DNA of 11,526 nucleotides from Candidatus Parcubacteria bacterium (GTDB taxonomy: Bacteria > Patescibacteriota > Patescibacteriia > CAIXNZ01), in contig JAPLYF010000019.1 in the NCBI GenBank assembly GCA_026395675.1, forward strand, positions 1 to 11,526, in the 5' to 3' direction. This document shows positions 7,265-11,526 of the stretch, one piece after another. Made by a program: the position numbers and the translations under genes. The notes beneath the pieces are model-generated. The model did no database searches, was not told where the DNA came from, and worked only from the letters and a program-made list of their open reading frames with translations. Each line of letters begins with the position of its first letter. Within the stretch, counting starts at the first letter, position 1.

Positions 7265-7966
7265 CTAATTGCAATTGCCAACGCCACCACCATTGTCATA
7301 ACCTGAATCATAATCACAATAACTGGGGAAATGAAAATGGCAGCGGCAGTCAATGGCATCGCAAACACTTTGAGTGCAAAAATGTGTCAGCCCCCGGCCG
7401 CATTGATGGCAATCAACGGTTGAGGTGGGTTTTTGACAGCAAATATTTGAGCCGCAATCCTTTACGCCTAGACTGGTGCCCTGATACAGTGTGGTACAGC
7501 TATCATAATCAGAGCAAATGCAAGTAACCCCTGCTTGGCAGGCTGCCTGACATTCGCTGCCAGTCCCTGTTGTGGGCGTTCCTGCTGCTGGGGCTGTGCC
7601 GCTAGGAATTAAGCTGACCACATAGGTTGTAATTGAATAAGCAGCCACGACAATTAAAGCGCCGACTACGGCAAAAGAAACGGCTTTTTTGGCTTTGCCT
7701 ATTTTTTCAGGATTGCCAGTTGAAGTCAGCCAGACAAAGCCGCCATAAATAAAAAGAATAACAAAAAGCGCGCCAGTTATACTTAAGACAATTTTAATCA
7801 CGCTGGCCACAATGTCAGAGGTGCTGGTTTTGGTCAAGCCGGCTTCGCCAGCGGTTGTACTGGAAAATCCAGTAATATCAGAAAAACTATAGGCCCAAAC
7901 CTGGCTTAGTGCCAAGCCCAGTCCCAAGAGAATAAAAAAAATAATTAGAAATTTTCTTTTTGTCAT
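7265..7966 (-). CDS. Pilin D: TrbC/VirB2-like pilin with a long cysteine-rich tail
   Basis: This 233-residue protein has a signal peptide (1-25, cut after QVWA), helix 1 at about 52-80 with IYGGFVW, the loop GNPEKIGKAKK (84-94), helix 2 at about 95-120 with Tyr110, a Thr/Gly/Pro linker (121-137) and an outer tail with 16 cysteines from 139 to 232. The first half of the tail fits the six-cysteine module (143, 151, 157, 171, 176 and 177, spacing x7-x5-x13-x4) with extra cysteines at 139 and 149. The second half (186-217) is dense in Cys and His, including CRCHFHF, and could bind metal instead of, or as well as, forming disulfides. It starts 3 nt after the E stop, so translation is probably coupled. 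Confidence 0.82.
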   Translation of the reverse strand: MTKRKFLIIFFILLGLGLALSQVWAYSFSDITGFSSTTAGEAGLTKTSTSDIVASVIKIVLSITGALFVILFIYGGFVWLTSTGNPEKIGKAKKAVSFAVVGALIVVAAYSITTYVVSLIPSGTAPAAGTPTTGTGSECQAACQAGVTCICSDYDSCTTLYQGTSLGVKDCGSNICCQKPTSTVDCHQCGRGLTHFCTQSVCDAIDCRCHFHFPSYCDYDSGYDNGGGVGNCN

Positions 7967-7969
7967 GGC

Positions 7970-8338
7970 TTAAGTAAAAACTTGGAAAACTAAATTAGTT
8001 ATGGCATAAGCCGCGCCTAAAATCAGAGCGCCGATTATTGACCAGATAATTATTTTTTTGCCCTTGCCAATGGTTTCAGGATTTCCAGCAGCAGTCATCA
8101 TGATAATGCCGCCGTAGACAACCAGAAAAAGAAAAATAGAGCCGGATAAGGCCAGGGCCGCGCCAGCAAAACGGCCCAAATAGGTCGGGATAGTATCTGT
8201 CTTCAGGCCAGCTGCTATATTGGCTTCTGTCAGGCCATAGTCCGCAGCTAATAATATATTTACGGGCAGGAGCCAGGCAGTTAAAAGAATAAGTATAAAA
8301 GATTTTTTTATTTTAGGTGAATTCATTTTTTGGAGCAT
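7970..8338 (-). CDS. Pilin E: TrbC/VirB2-like pilin, shortest tail, first of the E-A unit
   Basis: This 122-residue protein starts at the ATG at 8338 or at Met5 (8326). Neither has a Shine-Dalgarno site, and the basic stretch PKIKK just after Met5 makes the later start equally plausible. The signal peptide ends at LLA (residue 31). Helix 1 (about 52-82) has VVYGGI, the loop is GNPETIGKGKK (85-95), and helix 2 (about 96-120) ends the protein with no tail. Helix 1 starts GRFAGAALALSG in place of the IIKA block of the others, so it is the most divergent in that half. It is the first gene of a compact unit E-D-C-B-A (gaps 3, 12, 45 and 16 nt). Only 57 nt separate it from F, most of which is the terminator hairpin. 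Confidence 0.8.
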   Translation of the reverse strand: MLQKMNSPKIKKSFILILLTAWLLPVNILLAADYGLTEANIAAGLKTDTIPTYLGRFAGAALALSGSIFLFLVVYGGIIMMTAAGNPETIGKGKKIIIWSIIGALILGAAYAITNLVFQVFT

Positions 8339-8355
8339 AAAATTTGGCTAAAAAT

Positions 8356-8387
8356 TTTTAAGGGCAGGCAAATGCCTGCCCTTAAAA
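8356..8387 (-). terminator. Terminator or attenuator hairpin between pilins F and E
   Basis: TTTTAAGGGCAGGCA (8356-8370) and TGCCTGCCCTTAAAA (8373-8387) are perfect 15-nt arms around AA (realistically a loop of AAAT). On the minus strand it begins 9 nt after the F stop and is followed by TTAAAAATTTTT, so it should end or attenuate F transcripts. The core GGCAGGC/GCCTGCC is the same as in the two palindromes at 10050-10133. Confidence 0.7.
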
Positions 8388-8395
8388 TCTCAAAC

Positions 8396-8749
8396 TTAAG
8401 TAGCATTTATAATAGAACGTAAGACGAAATTGGCAATCGCATAAGCAGATAAAATAATGATCAACCCAATAATACCTGCCACAATCAATTCCTTGGCTTT
8501 TTTGGTTTTTTCAGAATCGCCCATAGCAGTCATCCATTTAAAACCGCCCAGTAAGATAATCAAGACAGCAACAATGCCCAAGAGGCCCATGGCCACATTA
8601 ATGATGCTGGCAATGGTCACTCGCACATCCTTCGTGCCCAAGCCCAAAGGACCAGCAATTTCATTAAGGCCTGGCTCTATGGCAGCTGAAGCCAAAAGCG
8701 GCAAGGCAACTAAGGTGAAAATTGCCAAAGTAACAACAAATTTTTTCAT
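8396..8749 (-). CDS. Pilin F: TrbC/VirB2-like pilin, short, cysteine-free, possible major subunit
   Basis: This 117-residue protein has a signal peptide (1-22, cut after LASA), an acidic mature start (AIEPGLNEI), helix 1 at about 44-74, the loop GDSEKTKKAK (77-86), helix 2 at about 88-114 with Tyr103, and no tail. It departs from the other seven in three places: LLGGFKW in place of IYGGF, Asn for Lys in the SIINV block, and GDSEK without the proline of NPE. To my knowledge this version is the widespread single-gene pilin of Patescibacteria, which, with its own leader and following terminator, makes it a candidate major subunit (inference). A weak AAAGGG lies about 9 nt before the ATG, the only pilin here with a purine-rich site at about the right distance. 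Confidence 0.85.
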   Translation of the reverse strand: MKKFVVTLAIFTLVALPLLASAAIEPGLNEIAGPLGLGTKDVRVTIASIINVAMGLLGIVAVLIILLGGFKWMTAMGDSEKTKKAKELIVAGIIGLIIILSAYAIANFVLRSIINAT

Positions 8750-8770
8750 GATTTTAACCCTTTCTTAGTA

Positions 8771-8789
8771 CTTAGCCAATTTGGCTAAG
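8771..8789 (-). promoter_or_regulatory. Perfect palindrome in the leader of pilin F
   Basis: CTTAGCCAA (8771-8779) and TTGGCTAAG (8781-8789) are perfect 9-bp arms around one T. It lies 22-40 nt before the F start codon. It could be an operator, or a leader hairpin of about 7 bp with a 5-nt loop. No convincing promoter boxes could be picked in the AT-rich sequence upstream. Confidence 0.5.
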
Positions 8790-8818
8790 CGTTTAAGAAT
8801 TAATTAATAAATATTTTA

Positions 8819-8859
8819 AAACTACGAATTACTAATAAAATACAAATATACAAATTGTT
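8819..8859 (-). repeat. Intergenic repeat element, copy 1 (without palindromic insert)
   Basis: This copy starts AAACTACGAATTAC (8819-8832) and ends AATATACAAATTGTT (8845-8859). It matches the element at 10026-10085 at about 35 of 40 aligned positions. The second copy has 20 extra bases where this one has a single A at 8844. Both copies lie upstream of a pilin start in the same orientation. Confidence 0.65.
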
Positions 8860-8895
8860 CCAGGGATATTTTTTCCTTGTTTACCCCTCTTACCT

Positions 8896-8964
8896 GTCAT
8901 CCGTAGCATTACCCGTCCTCCGCAGTAGCAGGCTACTGCTACGGAGGATGGAGCGTAGGATGAC
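8896..8964. repeat. Nested palindromic element downstream of pilin G
   Basis: There are three pairs of arms, one inside the other: GTCATCC/GGATGAC (8896-8902 and 8958-8964), TCCTCCG/CGGAGGA (8916-8922 and 8942-8948) and CAGTAGC/GCTACTG (8923-8929 and 8932-8938), with unpaired bulges between the outer and middle pairs. It is flanked by similar 15-mers in direct orientation (8880-8894 and 8969-8983, 13 of 15 identical). It lies 54 nt beyond the G stop and has no U-tract on the G side, so it is a poor terminator and more like a dispersed palindromic (REP-like or non-autonomous mobile) repeat. Confidence 0.65.
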
Positions 8965-9017
8965 TCTTTTTACTCCTCTTTCCCTAATTATAATATTTTC
9001 CAGGTTTTAAGGCAAAT

Positions 9018-10025
9018 TTATTTATCGCCACAAATATATTGGCAATCAGGGCCAGTTAAAGCACCTCCAGGAATATAAAAGGTGACATCAGGATGGGCAG
9101 TTTGTAATGTTCCTTCGCATTGGTTAAAGTTATGACTTTGGCATTGGTTATCATAACAGACATTCGCTGCTTCACAATACAAGGTCGCAGCCTGAAGGTA
9201 GCAGCAAGTGTCAGTCGGAGTTGGACAAATACCTGTTGCCGAGGCAACCGCAGAACTTGAAGGCAATCCAAGCCTTGAAGCGCATGTATCGGTGCCGCTT
9301 AAAGCTAGACAATCGCCACTGCGAGCAGCGCATTGAGATTGGGTAGTGGATTGTCCTGTAGTTGATCCGGGTTGAGTCCCTCCGCCACCCGAGGTAATGC
9401 TAGTAATCACAAAATTGGCCAAAGTATAGCTCATAAAAACCACAATCAGGCCAATGACTGCCCAGACCAGCACATTTTTGCCTTTATTGATTTCTTCTGG
9501 CTTGCCGCCAGAGATGAGCATAAGAAAGCCGCCATAGACAAACATTAATAAAGCGACTGCGCCAATAAAGCCCAGAAAGGCCTTGATAATTTTGCCAATA
9601 ATAGTGGGAATGCCTACAGTGCCGACTGGGCTGACATCAACTAAAGTGACAGTGCCACCAGCAGCTCCTCCACCCGTAGCTGCGCCGCCAGTACCGGTAC
9701 CAGCCGGAGGAGTGGTAGCAGGCACAGTACCTTTGTCGCAGCATTTTTTAGGACTAGGACAATCTAGAGATCCGCCCAGATCTGTTTGAGAGCCGCACGA
9801 ATCCTTGCATTCACCACCGAGATTAGAACATGTTGGCGCGCAACAGCAGGACTTTGTGCCCGTGCAATTTCCAGCAACAGTACATTGAAGGGGACTCAGA
9901 CAATCTGCTGCTTTCTGGCATGTGCCATTTAAAGAACCACAGGTATAAGCAGATGCATTTTTCGTTGCAATAAAAGCAGATAATAATATTAAAGTGAAAA
10001 GACAAATTAGAAAAAGTTTTTTCAT
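9018..10025 (-). CDS. Pilin G: long TrbC/VirB2-like pilin, cysteine-rich at both ends
   Basis: This 335-residue protein, more than twice the usual pilin length, has a signal peptide (1-26, cut after NASA), an N-terminal outer domain with 14 cysteines (29-96), a Gly/Ala/Thr/Pro linker (about 99-125), the pilin core with helix 1 at about 142-171 (VYGGF at 163-167), the loop GKPEEINKGK (174-183), helix 2 at about 185-211 with Tyr200, and a C-terminal outer domain with 12 cysteines (232-332). The N-terminal domain is two six-cysteine modules in a row (29-61 and 66-96). The C-terminal domain is one module (232-275) and a five-cysteine end domain (290-332). The signal peptide and linker show it to be the sister of H. 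The ATG directly follows the repeat element at 10026-10085, with no Shine-Dalgarno site. Confidence 0.82.
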   Translation of the reverse strand: MKKLFLICLFTLILLSAFIATKNASAYTCGSLNGTCQKAADCLSPLQCTVAGNCTGTKSCCCAPTCSNLGGECKDSCGSQTDLGGSLDCPSPKKCCDKGTVPATTPPAGTGTGGAATGGGAAGGTVTLVDVSPVGTVGIPTIIGKIIKAFLGFIGAVALLMFVYGGFLMLISGGKPEEINKGKNVLVWAVIGLIVVFMSYTLANFVITSITSGGGGTQPGSTTGQSTTQSQCAARSGDCLALSGTDTCASRLGLPSSSAVASATGICPTPTDTCCYLQAATLYCEAANVCYDNQCQSHNFNQCEGTLQTAHPDVTFYIPGGALTGPDCQYICGDK

Positions 10026-10085
10026 AAACTACGAATTACGAATTTAGTACCTGCCTGCCCCAGGCAGGCGAATATACAAATGGTT
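10026..10085 (-). repeat. Intergenic repeat element, copy 2 (with palindromic insert)
   Basis: AAACTACGAATTAC at 10026-10039 is identical to copy 1 at 8819, and AATATACAAATGGTT at 10071-10085 matches its end at 14 of 15 bases. Between them 20 bases (10051-10070) carrying GCCTGCC-CCA-GGCAGGC have been added. The element directly abuts the pilin G start codon, so it must supply the leader of G. Confidence 0.65.
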
Positions 10086-10133
10086 AAATTATTAAAGCGT
10101 TTCCGCCAAAGGCGCCTGCCTGGGGCAGGCAGG
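10050..10133. repeat. Pair of 21-bp palindromes in inverted orientation
   Basis: The 21 bases at 10050-10070 are the exact reverse complement of those at 10113-10133. Each copy is itself a hairpin with arms GCCTGCC and GGCAGGC (10053-10059/10063-10069 and 10114-10120/10124-10130) around 3 nt. The 42 bases between them are AT-rich at first and end in a small CGCC-AAA-GGCG stem (10104-10114). Neither hairpin is followed by a T-run. The same 7-mer core forms the hairpin between F and E. Confidence 0.75.
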
Positions 10134-10135
10134 GA

Positions 10136-10168
10136 TCAGCCCGCATCGCGAGGCGTGCCTCTGGCTGA
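10136..10168. other. Third hairpin in the H-G spacer
   Basis: TCAGCC (10136-10141) pairs with GGCTGA (10163-10168), and inside it GAGGC (10150-10154) pairs with GCCTC (10157-10161) around GT. It lies about 50 nt beyond the H stop. It has no T-run, so it is not a typical terminator, but with the two palindromes beside it this spacer could still impede transcription out of H. Confidence 0.5.
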
Positions 10169-10218
10169 AAATTGCTATTTGGTTAGATTGCGAATGAAAA
10201 TAAAATTAGCTCAAAAAC

Positions 10219-11433
10219 TTAGGGTGCCGGTGTTATCCCAGAAAGTACACAAATAGATTTACATGGCGTGCCAGTATTATCGCTAGAGGGGGCTACACCA
10301 TCTATTGTTCCATGGCACCAGGTAAAAACACCATTACATGCTGAATCCCAGCAGTCATATTCATCAGCCATCCCACCACGACTGGGGCAATAACAGGTAG
10401 TGGAAGAGGTGAAACATTCATCGCCGCTGATTGCTTGAGCTTGACCAGGTACACAGCATTTACTCGTTGACTCATTTGCGCAAGTTGTAGCGCCTGTATC
10501 TTCTATATAACCAGTAGGGCAAGATATTGTCCTATCAGCGCAAATCCAAATTTCAGGAGATGGATGCCGTTCTTTACAATTAGTTGAAGTGGCCTGGCCT
10601 TGCGGATAGCAGCATTTTGCAGTGGTTGAGCCATCGCAGGTAATGGCAACAGTATCTTGAATATAAGTTTGTCCTGCAAAGGGTGCGCAGGTCGTTGGTG
10701 GTTCGGCACAGGCATAGGTAGAATGCAGATCAGTACATTCTGTAGAGGTGGTCGTTGGTGTGCCTCCGCCCCCGCCTGCGCCGCCTCCGATTCCAGTTAT
10801 AACATAACTAACCAAGGCATAACTCCCCAAGATCACGCCCACGCCAATGACAGCCCAGGTGATGGTTTTTTTGCCTTTGGAAATGCCTTCGGGATTGCCA
10901 TGTGAAGTAAGAATTAAAAGGCCGCCGTAGACGACTAAAAGCAAGGCAAAAGCGCCGATCACGCTTAAAATCGATTTAATAATGCTGCCGATAAATTTAG
11001 CCACATCTGTGGCTTTTGTTTCTGATGTACTGCCCAGAATAAGCTTCTGAATGCCGCCGAGATTCACAGTCGTGGCGCCGGTGCCACCCGGAGCTTGGAC
11101 AGGCGTTGTATTGGCGCCGCTACTGCCCGCAGCTGCGCCACCCGCAGCTGCGCCACCAGCGCCGGTACCAGCAGGAGGGGTTGCTGCAGGAGGGGTTACA
11201 GGAGGGGTTGCTGGTTGCTTAAGAATGCAACAGCCATTATAGGGTATTCCGCATTGTAGTAGGTCAGGAATAAAATCATAATCTGATGGAGTGCAATCAC
11301 TTGTCCCTTGTCTGCATGCGCCTGTCCTTGTACCCTCCGTGCAAGTCACATTTTGTGCCAAGGCATTTTTCCCAAAAATAAAAGCAGAAAGAAAAAGGGC
11401 GGTGAAGATGATTATTGTAAAATATTTTTTCAT
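10219..11433 (-). CDS. Pilin H: longest TrbC/VirB2-like pilin, cysteine modules at both ends
   Basis: This 404-residue protein has a signal peptide (1-26, cut after NALA) almost the same as that of G, one six-cysteine module (31-69, spacing x8-x6-x13-x6 then CC), a Pro/Thr/Gly/Ala linker (about 73-127), the pilin core with helix 1 at about 147-176 (VYGGL), the loop GNPEGISKGKK (179-189) and helix 2 at about 190-215 with Tyr205, a poly-Gly stretch (216-224), two tandem modules (233-275 and 286-327, sharing YIxDT, ATT/AIT-C and KCC-x-P) and an eight-cysteine end domain (340 to near 397). The N- and C-terminal segments have 6 and 20 cysteines. Such a subunit is unlikely to pack like a normal pilin and may be a tip, anchor or adhesin form (inference). 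No Shine-Dalgarno site is visible. Confidence 0.82.
   Translation of the reverse strand: MKKYFTIIIFTALFLSAFIFGKNALAQNVTCTEGTRTGACRQGTSDCTPSDYDFIPDLLQCGIPYNGCCILKQPATPPVTPPAATPPAGTGAGGAAAGGAAAGSSGANTTPVQAPGGTGATTVNLGGIQKLILGSTSETKATDVAKFIGSIIKSILSVIGAFALLLVVYGGLLILTSHGNPEGISKGKKTITWAVIGVGVILGSYALVSYVITGIGGGAGGGGGTPTTTSTECTDLHSTYACAEPPTTCAPFAGQTYIQDTVAITCDGSTTAKCCYPQGQATSTNCKERHPSPEIWICADRTISCPTGYIEDTGATTCANESTSKCCVPGQAQAISGDECFTSSTTCYCPSRGGMADEYDCWDSACNGVFTWCHGTIDGVAPSSDNTGTPCKSICVLSGITPAP
11126..11213. repeat. Short tandem repeats in the linker of pilin H
   Basis: A 15-mer starting CCCGCAGCTG is repeated exactly at 11126-11140 and 11141-11155 and codes for a GGAAA repeat. Further on, GGAGGGGTT recurs at 11174, 11189 and 11201 (periods 15 and 12) and codes for TPP repeats. 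Bases 11139-11178 match 9671-9710 in pilin G at 35 of 40 positions. These are slippage-prone, so linker length may vary between strains. Confidence 0.75.
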
Positions 11434-11526
11434 AATTTAACTGTTATACCCCACTTTAGTGGGCCGTTGAACAAGTGCCTGATACCAGCACCAGGCGATG
11501 CTGGTCTAAAGAAAGCCAGGGAAATG
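11434..11526 (-). other. Leader region of pilin H with two hairpins
   Basis: CCCACT-TT-AGTGGG (11450-11463) and ACCAGCA-8 nt-TGCTGGT (11484-11505) are the only structures seen. On the minus strand a TATAAC (11448-11443) lies 10 nt before the ATG, which would give an almost leaderless message, but no good -35 box stands at the right distance. No gene is assigned here. Confidence 0.4.

Noticed and set aside
8896..10133. Possible CRISPR array from repeated palindromes
   Set aside because: The repeats differ from each other, have no regular spacing or unique spacers of equal length, and no cas genes are present.
10080..10256. Plus-strand frame of 58 codons in the H-G spacer
   Set aside because: It is made mostly of the palindromes and of sequence antisense to the end of pilin H, with no ribosome site. 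The open frame is explained by the G+C-rich repeats.
9583..11242. Plus-strand frames opposite the pilin G and H linkers (Pro/Ala/Val-rich)
   Set aside because: They are antisense shadows of the Gly/Ala/Thr/Pro-coding low-complexity linkers, with no start signals.
5770..11433. Classical type IVa pilins (PilA/PilE type)
   Set aside because: There is no prepilin peptidase site with Gly-Phe-x-x-x-x-Glu. All eight have a normal signal peptide and two helices with a basic loop between, as in TrbC/VirB2.
11430..11526. Minus-strand open frame running into the pilin H start with an ATGA overlap, as if an upstream gene ended there
   Set aside because: The frame is only about 31 codons, the other two frames are partly open too, and the stretch contains two hairpins. 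The overlap alone is not enough to call a gene at the window edge.

Overview
The window looks like chromosomal DNA from a Candidate Phyla Radiation bacterium (Patescibacteria, for example a Parcubacteria-like lineage). I infer this from the AT-rich, Lys/Asn/Ile-rich proteins, the cluster of many small two-helix type IV secretion (TrbC/VirB2-like) pilin paralogues that is characteristic of such genomes, and polytopic glycosyltransferase-like membrane proteins including one DUF2079 protein. TGA ends at least two genes, so the glycine-UGA code of Gracilibacteria/SR1 is not in use. The taxonomic call is an inference and was not tested by a search.

Left part (1-4297), envelope glycan genes. The tail of a gene runs by a 4-bp ATGA overlap into a family 2 glycosyltransferase of the dolichyl/polyprenyl-phosphate glucosyltransferase (ALG5-like) type. 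That gene overlaps by 8 bp a 551-residue multi-pass membrane protein with a GT-C-like layout. A convergent gene on the other strand, overlapping by 14 bp, encodes a DUF2079 membrane protein. A plausible division of labour is a cytoplasmic enzyme that loads sugar onto a lipid carrier and membrane enzymes that use it outside the membrane.

Middle part (about 4420-5730), a self-contained two-gene unit. It has a near-perfect housekeeping promoter (TTGACA, 17 nt, TATACT), an inverted repeat just after the predicted start of transcription, a hairpin ending beside a strong Shine-Dalgarno site, two small predicted lipoproteins that are full-length paralogues of each other, and a terminator hairpin shared with the pilin genes arriving from the other side. 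These genes are richer in G+C than most neighbours and, unlike the pilins, have strong Shine-Dalgarno sites.

Right part (5770-11433, all minus strand), eight consecutive pilin paralogues, called here H, G, F, E, D, C, B, A in order of transcription. Each has a signal peptide, a membrane helix ending in a YGGF-like motif, a short basic cytoplasmic loop (GNPExxxKxKK) and a second membrane helix. Four are short and have no cysteine in the mature protein (A, C, E, F). Four carry extracytoplasmic cysteine-rich extensions (B, D, G, H), in G and H at both ends. A six-cysteine module ending in adjacent cysteines (C-x6-11-C-x3-8-C-x11-18-C-x4-7-CC) recurs seven times in D, G and H, and every extracytoplasmic segment has an even number of cysteines. 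E to A form a tight five-gene unit. F is set apart by a terminator. G and H have their own leaders. The spacers between F, G and H are filled with palindromes, including a 41-nt element present once without and once with a 20-nt palindromic insertion. No ATPase, channel or coupling protein of a secretion system is in the window. The array with its disulfide-module tails is the most unusual content here.
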